Shown here piece by piece: positions 57,953 to 64,000 of a DNA stretch of 64,000 nucleotides. The position numbers and the translations under genes are program-made. The first letter of the stretch is position 1; the number at the start of each line of letters is the position of its first letter. Source of the DNA: CAYRIH01 sp964424375 (GTDB lineage: Bacteria; Patescibacteriota; Kazan-3B-28; UBA10110); NCBI GenBank assembly GCA_964424375.1, contig CAYRIH010000003.1, positions 1-64,000 of the forward strand, written 5' to 3'. The notes below the pieces were generated by a model. The model saw only the letters and a program-made list of their open reading frames with translations, did no database searches and had not been told where the DNA came from.

Positions 57953-59479
57953 ATGAAGAAATTTTATATTACTACTTCCCTTCCTTATATTAACAGCAAA
58001 CCGCATGTCGGTTTTGCCTTAGAAGTTATTCAAGCTGATGTTTTAGCAAGATGGCATAGACTGCAGGGCGCCTCAACATTTTTTTTAACTGGCACGGATG
58101 AGCATGGCAGTAAGATAGCTAAGATAGCTAAAGATGAAGGTGTAACTCCCCAGGCGATTGCTGAGAAAAACTCAGCCTTTTTTGCTGAGCTGAAAAGTGT
58201 GTTAAATTTATCTAATGATGATTTTATCAGAACTAGTGACAGAGATAATCACTGGCCGGGAGCCCAAAAGCTTTGGAAGCAGTTAGTGCAATCAGGTGAT
58301 ATATATAAGAGTAAATATAAAGGGTTGTATTGTGTGGGGTGTGAAGCTTTTGTCACTGAAAGAGATTTAATAGAAGGTAAATGTCCAATCCATAAGACTA
58401 TTCCGGAATCTATAGAAGAAGAAAACTATTTCTTCAAATTATCCAGATATGCCGATCAAATTGCTAATAAAATTAAAACCCAGGAATTAGAAATTGTCCC
58501 CAAGGGTAGAGCCAAAGAAATTTTGAATGTTATTGAAAATGGTTTAAACGATATTAGTTTTTCCAGACCGCAGGAAAAATTACCTTGGGGTATCCCCGTT
58601 CCTGATGATCCCACTCAAACAATGTATGTCTGGTGTGATGCCTTGTCTAATTATATTACAGGTGTTGGTTACGGCAGAGACGATACAAATTTTAATAAAT
58701 GGTGGCCGGCTGATATTCATGTGATTGGCAAAGATATATTAAGGTTTCATGCCGCTATTTGGCCAGGTATGTTATTATCAGCTAACTTGCCTTTACCAAA
58801 AAGAATTTTTGTTCATGGGTTTATTAGTGCCGGAGGACAGAAGATGAGCAAAAGTTTGGGTAATGTTATCAATCCAGAAGAAATTGTAGAAAAGTATGGC
58901 ACAGATGCCCTACGATATTATTTATTAAAAGAAATTCCCACTACAGATGATGGTAATTTTTCTTGGAAAAGATTTGAAGAGATTTACAATAGTGAATTAG
59001 CAGACAATTTAGGCAACTTAGTTAGTCGAGTAATCTCTATGGCTGGAAAATATACAGATTCTAAAACTACAAAGCCTACCAAAGATAGTTGGCCTCCCAA
59101 TATTGGGATATTCCAATATATAGATGAAAGGATAAATGAGTTTAGATTAGATCTAGCTGTAAAAGAGATTGGGATACTAATTAAAGGTTTAAACCAGTAT
59201 GTAGATGAGAAAAAGCCTTGGGTATTACACAAAGAAGGTAAAATAGAAGAATTAAATGATATTCTGTATAATCTTCTAGAAAGTTTGCGTTGGTTAAGCA
59301 TTTTGTTTTACCCGTTTTTGCCTCAGACTGCTAATAAGATTAGGCAACAACTTAATTTATCTAACATTGATGAAGACAATTTTGATTTAGAACAAGAAAA
59401 GCAATGGGGAGGTCTAGAAGAAAATCACAGTATTGGAAAGTCGGTTATATTATTTCCTAAAACAGAAACTAAACCATGA
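57953..59479 (+). CDS. metG: Methionyl-tRNA synthetase
   Basis: The class I synthetase charges tRNA-Met. The 508-residue protein has the HIGH-like site (PYINSKPHVGFAL), a zinc knuckle (CVGCEAFV ... CPIHK) and KMSKSLGN (about 300-307), followed by the anticodon-binding helices. The C-terminal tRNA-binding (EMAP-like) domain is absent, giving the short form. It overlaps the next gene by four bases. Confidence 0.96.
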   Translation: MKKFYITTSLPYINSKPHVGFALEVIQADVLARWHRLQGASTFFLTGTDEHGSKIAKIAKDEGVTPQAIAEKNSAFFAELKSVLNLSNDDFIRTSDRDNHWPGAQKLWKQLVQSGDIYKSKYKGLYCVGCEAFVTERDLIEGKCPIHKTIPESIEEENYFFKLSRYADQIANKIKTQELEIVPKGRAKEILNVIENGLNDISFSRPQEKLPWGIPVPDDPTQTMYVWCDALSNYITGVGYGRDDTNFNKWWPADIHVIGKDILRFHAAIWPGMLLSANLPLPKRIFVHGFISAGGQKMSKSLGNVINPEEIVEKYGTDALRYYLLKEIPTTDDGNFSWKRFEEIYNSELADNLGNLVSRVISMAGKYTDSKTTKPTKDSWPPNIGIFQYIDERINEFRLDLAVKEIGILIKGLNQYVDEKKPWVLHKEGKIEELNDILYNLLESLRWLSILFYPFLPQTANKIRQQLNLSNIDEDNFDLEQEKQWGGLEENHSIGKSVILFPKTETKP

Positions 59480-60315
59480 TATATGCTATTTTAGCGTCTA
59501 TTATAAATGCAGTTGATTTAATTATTACTAAGCAGGTTTTTAATGTCTTTAAAAACCTCAGGTACACAACTTTTGTTATTTGGTTGTTTGTATGGATAAT
59601 TATAGTTGGTTCATTAACAGCTCCCTGGTTAATACAAATTGATAGCGCAGCATCAAGCTTATATTATCTAGTTTTACTTTTAATTTTAGCAGTCATAGCT
59701 GCCAACCATAATTTACTTTACTATTTTGGCTTACGTTATGAAAAAGTTTCCGAAATAGAACCATTTTTATTATTTGAACCCCTTGTTACAATTTTAATAG
59801 CTAGTGCATTCTATGCTAATGAAAGAATTTGGCAAATTTATATAGCAGGCTTTATTGCGGGTGCTTTTTTAGCCTGGTCGCATGTTAAAAAACATCATCT
59901 TAAACTAGGGAAACCGCTTCTGGCTATATTAGGATATGCCGTTTTGGTAGGGTTTGAAGCAGTAATAGTTAAACAATTACTAGCAGTCTATTCTCCCATA
60001 GCTTTATATGTAGTTAGGGCTATAATTGTGGCTTTAGTTTTGTGGATATTAGAAAAAGGTCAAATTGGAAAGATTACCCTCAAACAAATTCCTTATTTTG
60101 TTTTATTGGCAACCACAGCTATTGCTAGCCAGTCTTTAGTTTATTATGCCTACCGCATTCAAGGCATAAACTTAACTTCAGTAGTATTAATGTTATCTCC
60201 TGTGTTAATTTATTTCCTTTCAGTTTTAGTTTTAAAAGAGAAGTTAAACTGGAAGAATTTAATTACTAGTGTAGTAGTTATATCGTTGATTGTTTGGGTA
60301 ATGTTAATAAAATGA
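59476..60315 (+). CDS. EamA/DMT-family transporter
   Basis: The 279-residue membrane protein has ten hydrophobic segments in two five-span halves, the layout of drug/metabolite transporters. The second half carries the typical SLVYYAYRIQGINLTSVVLMLSPVLIYFLSV region (over about 20 residues, cited by position 215-245). The substrate is unknown. It overlaps metG by four bases and tatD by four bases (ATGA). Confidence 0.85.
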   Translation: MIYAILASIINAVDLIITKQVFNVFKNLRYTTFVIWLFVWIIIVGSLTAPWLIQIDSAASSLYYLVLLLILAVIAANHNLLYYFGLRYEKVSEIEPFLLFEPLVTILIASAFYANERIWQIYIAGFIAGAFLAWSHVKKHHLKLGKPLLAILGYAVLVGFEAVIVKQLLAVYSPIALYVVRAIIVALVLWILEKGQIGKITLKQIPYFVLLATTAIASQSLVYYAYRIQGINLTSVVLMLSPVLIYFLSVLVLKEKLNWKNLITSVVVISLIVWVMLIK

Positions 60316-61094
60316 GTTACATAGATACACATTGTCATCTTAGCTTTCCTCAGTTTCATCATGATATGGAAGAAGTAATCAATGAAACTTTCAAGACAGG
60401 AGTGATTAAGGTAATCAATATTGGTACTAATTTGCAAGTATCTAAAGAAAGTGTTAATTTAGCCAGTCGGTATAAAAATATAGTCGCTGCTGTAGGTATT
60501 CATCCACATGATGCTAAGACCATTGATGTGAATACTTTAAAACAATTAGAATCTTTAGCTAAAGATTCTAAGGTAGTAGCTATTGGAGAAATTGGTTTAG
60601 ATTATTTTAGGAATCTTTCAGCCAAAGAACATCAAAAACAAGCTTTTATAAAACAACTCCAGATGGCTATTAGGTTAGAGAAGCCGGTTGTCATCCATTG
60701 CAGGGATGCCTATGGAGATATATTAAATATATTAGACGAGATATATTTACCACATCTTAAAGGAAGATTGCCAGGAGTAATTCATTCTTTTTCATCCGGT
60801 CCTAAATATCTAAAAGAGTTTTTGAAGAGAGGATTTTATATTGGTTTTAATGGTATGATTACTTATCCTGGCAATGAACAATTAATTGAAGCTGTTAGAA
60901 CGGTCCCTATCAATAAGCTGCTCATAGAAACAGATGCTCCATTTTTAGCTCCCCAGAATTATCGAGGTCAACGCAATGAGCCCAAATTGGTTATAGAAGT
61001 AGCTAAGATGGTAGCTGAAATTAAACATATTGCTATAGATGAAGTTGCTAAGCTAACTACTGGTAATGCCATAAAATTATTTGAGTTAAAATAA
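60312..61094 (+). CDS. tatD: TatD family DNase/hydrolase
   Basis: The metal-dependent nuclease has the metal ligands DTHCHLSFP (about 4-12), GEIGLDYFR near 96, VIHCRDAYGD near 128, HSFSSG and IETDAPFLAP near 207. The 260-residue length is normal. The ATG at 60312 overlaps the previous stop (ATGA) and is preferred over a TTG six codons upstream. The metG-tatD association is conserved in many bacteria. Confidence 0.95.
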   Translation: MSYIDTHCHLSFPQFHHDMEEVINETFKTGVIKVINIGTNLQVSKESVNLASRYKNIVAAVGIHPHDAKTIDVNTLKQLESLAKDSKVVAIGEIGLDYFRNLSAKEHQKQAFIKQLQMAIRLEKPVVIHCRDAYGDILNILDEIYLPHLKGRLPGVIHSFSSGPKYLKEFLKRGFYIGFNGMITYPGNEQLIEAVRTVPINKLLIETDAPFLAPQNYRGQRNEPKLVIEVAKMVAEIKHIAIDEVAKLTTGNAIKLFELK

Positions 61095-61101
61095 GATATG
61101 T

Positions 61102-61806
61102 ATGAATACGATGGATGTGCGTTTTAGACCAGTTATTTGGCTGCAGGAAGCTGGATTTAAATCCTATTTGGTAGGTAATCAGGCTCGCAATAAACTGTTG
61201 GGGAATGATTATGATCCTAAAGATATTGATATAGCTACCGTTGCTTTGCCTCAACAGGTGGTTGATTTGCTTTATCGCCATGGAATAATGCCAGTAAGGA
61301 TTGATGATAAGTTTGGAGTAGTAACTTTTCAACTGCAAGGTAGTGACTATGAGGTAACCACTTTTCGTCATGACATTTATGATGAAGAATTCAATCATAT
61401 TCGCCGGGCGCCGGTCCAGATTGATTTTGTTCAAGATGTTAAAATTGATGCCCTGCGACGAGATTTTACTGTTAATGCTATCTATTTTAATCCTAAAACT
61501 GGACAGCATTTAGATCCTGTAGATGGATGCCGTGATTTACAAGCTAAAACCTTGCGTTTTATTGGTGATCCAGAAATTAGAATTAAAGAAGATCCTCTGA
61601 GAGTGTTACGGGCTATTCGGTTTAAATTTGGGTTAGGGTTTAAGTATGATCTTGCTACTCAAAGAGCCTTGAAAAAATTTGGTGGGTTGGTGCATAAGTT
61701 ATCGGATACTATTTTAAAAAAGGAATTCCAAAAAATCCAAAACTTGCCTAATTATTCATTAGCTAGAAAAGAGATGCAGTTTTTTGGAGTTTTACCTCGT
61801 TTTTAA
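61102..61806 (+). CDS. CCA-adding enzyme-like nucleotidyltransferase, truncated
   Basis: The 234-residue protein matches the head and neck of class II CCA/poly(A) enzymes: the metal motif KDIDIAT near 42, EVTTFRHD near 89, DALRRDFTVNAI near 117 and the template motif EDPLRVLRAIRF near 163. Two points are odd. The usual GG-x-VRD motif reads GNQARN, and the body and tail domains are missing (normal length about 400). All tRNAs in this window encode CCA. It may be a repair enzyme or lack activity. It converges with the PRC-barrel gene, overlapping by four bases. Confidence 0.8.
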   Translation: MNTMDVRFRPVIWLQEAGFKSYLVGNQARNKLLGNDYDPKDIDIATVALPQQVVDLLYRHGIMPVRIDDKFGVVTFQLQGSDYEVTTFRHDIYDEEFNHIRRAPVQIDFVQDVKIDALRRDFTVNAIYFNPKTGQHLDPVDGCRDLQAKTLRFIGDPEIRIKEDPLRVLRAIRFKFGLGFKYDLATQRALKKFGGLVHKLSDTILKKEFQKIQNLPNYSLARKEMQFFGVLPRF

Positions 61807-62330
61807 ACGTTGATGTGACCGGCTAGTTTATTGGCTTGTATGTCACTAACATCATCTTGAACAACAACACGAGTGGGTTTAATTTGAATTATTTTGTCAG
61901 CATCAACAATAATATCTGGACGACTTAATATGCCTAAGATTCCCGGCTTGATATAGATTTTTTGAATTGTAGAATCAATAGTTTCAAACAACAAGTCCTC
62001 AATTGTGCCTAGAATTTTGCCAGATCTAGTTTCAACCCGGCTGCCAATTACTCGGTATTTGGATTTGATAAGCTTTTTCAAACGAACTACTTCACTTGGT
62101 TTTACTACAGCGTTTTGATTTCTTACCACTACTATGCCGGGACCATATTCAATAATATCTATGGTAGTTACAACTTTGGTACTGCTGAACAAGCCAGGTT
62201 GTTTAATTGCTAAGGCAGTTATTTTTTTTTCCTCGGGGTTAATTATCCAATCTATAACTTTACCAATGGTCTGGCTAGTTTCTAAGTCCATAAGCTTTGA
62301 CCCCATAACCTGGGTGATTTGCTTTAACAT
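61803..62330 (-). CDS. PRC-barrel domain protein
   Basis: The 175-residue protein carries two PRC-barrel domains: residues about 5-75 (GSKLMDLETSQTIGKVIDWI) and 90-160 (GSRVETRSGKILGTIEDLLF). PRC barrels act as adaptors in photosynthesis, RNA maturation (RimM) or division proteins; this one has no further domain. A strong AAGGAGGATAA ribosome site precedes the ATG, and TATAAT (- strand, 62351-62346) is a likely -10 box. Confidence 0.88.
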   Translation of the reverse strand: MLKQITQVMGSKLMDLETSQTIGKVIDWIINPEEKKITALAIKQPGLFSSTKVVTTIDIIEYGPGIVVVRNQNAVVKPSEVVRLKKLIKSKYRVIGSRVETRSGKILGTIEDLLFETIDSTIQKIYIKPGILGILSRPDIIVDADKIIQIKPTRVVVQDDVSDIQANKLAGHINV

Positions 62331-62345
62331 TTATCCTCCTTGTTT

Positions 62346-62351
62346 ATTATA
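62346..62351 (-). promoter_or_regulatory. -10 box of the PRC-barrel gene
   Basis: TATAAT on the - strand, 15 bases before the PRC-barrel ATG and just upstream of its strong Shine-Dalgarno. No clear -35 box. Confidence 0.45.
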
Positions 62352-62424
62352 CCTCTAAATAGTATTTTGCTTTGTTGAGTTAGTATGAGATATCATAAAA
62401 CATAGAGTAGTGTTCCAAAATAAT

Positions 62425-63327
62425 ATGAAAAATCTATATATAACAATTAGCGTAATTCTTTTAACACTTATTTTAAGTGGCTGTGGAGTTAAGACAGATC
62501 CTGGCTTTGTGTTAGATCAAATGGAGATTTCTATGAGCACGATTGAACAGATGGAATTTTCTGGCGAGTTTTCTCTAACAGGTGATACCAATCAAGTTAT
62601 TTTGGAAGACTTGTCAGATTTAACAGTTAGGCTGGATAGCAAAATTGATCTAGCTGATTTTGAAAACCTGAAGTATCTAATTAATTTTTTAGTTGATGGT
62701 GCTGGTGCAGATGGTGTTACTCGACTTGGGGCCGAAGTAAGAAGTTTTGCTGATTATAATTATTTTAGAGTTACTGATATTTCTATGCCTCTTAATTTGC
62801 CGTTTTCTTTGACCACGGATGACAATTGGTATAAGGTAAAAAAATCCGTGTCGAATGGTAACAATGTTTTAGGGGTTGACCCGGGCTTGTTTACTAATAA
62901 AGAATTCAATCAAATTCGTCAACTATTCAGAGATAGCAAGTTTTTTGTACCGTATAAAATACTGCCAGATGCTACAGTAAATAGTATGCGATCATATCAT
63001 ATTATTGCTACTATTGACCAAGAAGTGTTAGATAGATTTATTTATCAGCTTGATATTATCGCTGATGGTAAATTAGGGATTGATAAATCATTTATTTCTC
63101 AGTTGCTTAGTAGTTACCAATATAATCTGTGGATTACTAGAGAAGAATATAAATTAACCAAGTTGATGGTCAATGGTTCATATGTTGATAGAGATAATAA
63201 TGATATAGGCTTTGAAGCGGAAGTTAATTTGACTCATTTTGATATTCCAATGGATATTACTAGACCAAGTAATGTGCAGGATTTTAGCCTTGATCATCTT
63301 TTTGGCTTGCCTTTAGGCAGTTTGTAG
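62425..63327 (+). CDS. Putative lipoprotein, 300 aa
   Basis: The N-terminus has a short positively charged start, a hydrophobic stretch and a lipobox LILSGC, with the lipid-attachment cysteine at residue 20 when the ATG at 62425 is used. The mature part (about 21-300) is beta-strand rich and resembles the LolA/LppX-like periplasmic lipoprotein fold only in general pattern; no family is assigned. An in-frame start five codons upstream is less good because it places charged residues oddly. Confidence 0.75.
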   Translation: MKNLYITISVILLTLILSGCGVKTDPGFVLDQMEISMSTIEQMEFSGEFSLTGDTNQVILEDLSDLTVRLDSKIDLADFENLKYLINFLVDGAGADGVTRLGAEVRSFADYNYFRVTDISMPLNLPFSLTTDDNWYKVKKSVSNGNNVLGVDPGLFTNKEFNQIRQLFRDSKFFVPYKILPDATVNSMRSYHIIATIDQEVLDRFIYQLDIIADGKLGIDKSFISQLLSSYQYNLWITREEYKLTKLMVNGSYVDRDNNDIGFEAEVNLTHFDIPMDITRPSNVQDFSLDHLFGLPLGSL

Positions 63328-63359
63328 GTTAATAAATAATAAGTATCCAAGAAAATTGT

Positions 63360-63433
63360 GGGCCCATAGCTCAGTGGTAGAGCAACAGCCTTTTAAGCTG
63401 GGGATGAAGGTTCGATTCCTTCTGGGCCCACCA
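63360..63433 (+). tRNA. tRNA-Lys (TTT)
   Basis: Acceptor GGGCCCA/TGGGCCC, anticodon stem CAGC/GCTG around CTTTTAA (anticodon TTT), T-arm GAAGGTTCGATTCCTTC. CCA is encoded and its last A starts repeat copy 2. The genome thus has both Lys anticodons in this window. Confidence 0.96.
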
Positions 63434-63476
63434 GTCTTCGTTCTGCTGTACAGCAGAACTACGCCTAGCTTCGCCA
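63433..63476 (+). repeat. tRNA-linked palindromic repeat, copy 2
   Basis: Again AGTCTTCG begins on the last A of the tRNA CCA. The hairpin is a 20-base palindrome, GTTCTGCTGT and its exact inverse (63440-63459), instead of GCTTCCTT-AAT-AAGGAAGC in copy 1. It is followed by the shared TACGCCTAGCTTCGCCA. The hairpin sequence differs but the pairing is kept, which points to selection on structure. The distal outer arm of copy 1 is missing here. Confidence 0.75.
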
Positions 63477-63521
63477 TATAAGGAATAAGAAATAGGCTAT
63501 ATATTTGGCTTTATTTTTTCG

Positions 63522-63527
63522 TATAAT
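63522..63527 (+). promoter_or_regulatory. -10 box of a possible leaderless promoter
   Basis: TATAAT ends eight bases before the ATG of the subtilase gene, and there is no Shine-Dalgarno. Transcription would begin at or just before the start codon. Confidence 0.5.
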
Positions 63528-63535
63528 GGAACAGT

Positions 63536-64000
63536 ATGTTTAATAGATTGATTAGTTTGTTATTATCTTTGGTTGTATTGTCGCCAATAAACTCAAACCA
63601 AAGTTTTGTTGAGCCTCCTACTTTAACACATGCTTGTGTTAATGATTGTCCAATTGTAATTCAAAAAACTGTTAATGATCCTTTGTTTTCTAGTCAAACT
63701 AATTTAAATCAAATAAATATACCACAAGCTTGGGATGTAACTACCGGTAAAGATATTACTATAGCCTTGATCGATACTGGAATAGCCAAACAACATGAGG
63801 ATTTAGTTGGTAAGTTGTGGGTTAATGTAAAAGAGATACCAAATAATCATCGTGATGATGATGGTAACGGCTATGTTGATGATGTTAATGGTTATAACTT
63901 TCGTCAAAATAACAACAATATAGCGGATGATAATGGTCATGGCACTAGTGTGGCTAGTGTAATTGCAGCTAATACCAATAATGCAACAGGCATTGCTGGC
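63536..64000 (+). CDS. Secreted subtilisin-like serine protease (partial, cut by window end)
   Basis: The first 155 residues are visible. A signal peptide (about 1-20, LISLLLSLVVLSP) is followed by a short prosequence and the start of an S8 peptidase domain. The catalytic aspartate is D80 in IALIDTGI and the histidine is H135 in DNGHGTSVAS. An aspartate-rich DDDGNGYVDDVNG lies between, as in calcium-binding subtilases. The serine is beyond the window. Secreted subtilases are frequent in CPR genomes and may serve nutrition. Confidence 0.93.
   Translation, partial: MFNRLISLLLSLVVLSPINSNQSFVEPPTLTHACVNDCPIVIQKTVNDPLFSSQTNLNQINIPQAWDVTTGKDITIALIDTGIAKQHEDLVGKLWVNVKEIPNNHRDDDGNGYVDDVNGYNFRQNNNNIADDNGHGTSVASVIAANTNNATGIAG

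Noticed and set aside
1..64000. Alternative genetic code (UGA as glycine)
   Set aside because: UGA ends many complete genes at conserved C-termini, for example dnaN, rnpA, gdhA-linked genes and metG, so the standard code applies.
1..64000. CRISPR array, prophage, insertion sequence or defence island
   Set aside because: No regularly spaced direct repeats, Cas, integrase, transposase, capsid or restriction genes were seen. The only repeats are the two tRNA-linked copies and the tandem units inside 54371-54682.

Overview
This window reads as the replication-origin end of a small, AT-rich bacterial genome, most likely a member of the Candidate Phyla Radiation (Patescibacteria). That is an inference from gene order and from gene types often met in that group: a short alanyl-tRNA synthetase, a VanW-type cell-wall protein, a membrane pyrophosphatase, an RNHCP protein, an FtsA/PilM-like protein next to a baseplate-J-like membrane protein, and many small zinc-ribbon proteins. 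UGA is used as an ordinary stop, so the UGA=Gly code of Gracilibacteria and SR1 is not in use. Three runs of exactly ten Ns (9405, 44841, 46045) mark scaffold joins.

Layout. 0.04-4.7 kb: a leftward replication cluster dnaA-dnaN-recF-DUF721, with DnaA-box-like sites on both sides of dnaA. 4.9-6.8 kb: the rightward rpmH-rnpA-yidD-yidC-jag block. Together these make the classical bacterial oriC neighbourhood, and most genes to the right run away from it. 6.8-12.3 kb: a surface-polysaccharide locus (methyltransferase, flippase, two GT4 glycosyltransferases, a polymerase/ligase). 12.3-17.4 kb: H+-pumping pyrophosphatase, VanW protein, holA. 17.4-28.1 kb: core RNA and DNA metabolism (rpsT, nrnA, rpsO, pnp, uracil-DNA glycosylase, RNase J, FtsK, YajQ, RecA). 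28.1-34.7 kb: mostly leftward genes for an L,D-transpeptidase, RsmI, RsmA, an RlpA-like protein and UvrD/PcrA. 34.8-43.4 kb: yebC-ruvC-ruvA, mltG, a two-gene comEC, a WecA/MraY-type transferase and ribosomal protein L25. 43.5-49.9 kb: a 55-residue histone-like basic protein, alaS, an actin-like/baseplate-like pair, ruvX and HU.

49.9-54.8 kb is the most accessory-looking part. It holds six tRNA genes, small unknown genes, a structured non-coding region of about 200 nt, a palindromic repeat fused to a tRNA 3' end, a secreted beta-helix protein and an acidic repeat protein. 54.8-64 kb returns to housekeeping (trxB, gdhA, glutaredoxin, recX, metG, tatD, a degenerate CCA-transferase-like protein, a PRC-barrel protein, a lipoprotein). 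A seventh tRNA is followed by a second copy of the tRNA-linked repeat, and the window ends inside a secreted subtilase.

The strongest unexplained signals are: (1) the repeat that directly follows the CCA end of two tRNA genes, with a hairpin whose sequence differs between copies while the pairing is kept; (2) the foldable region at 51.23-51.44 kb, which lies between a terminator and a perfect promoter; (3) mirrored divergent promoters at 29.1 kb that share an extra motif; (4) recurring leaderless -10/ATG arrangements; (5) the degenerate CCA-transferase and AlaRS motifs. No CRISPR array, insertion sequence, phage or recognisable defence system was found.
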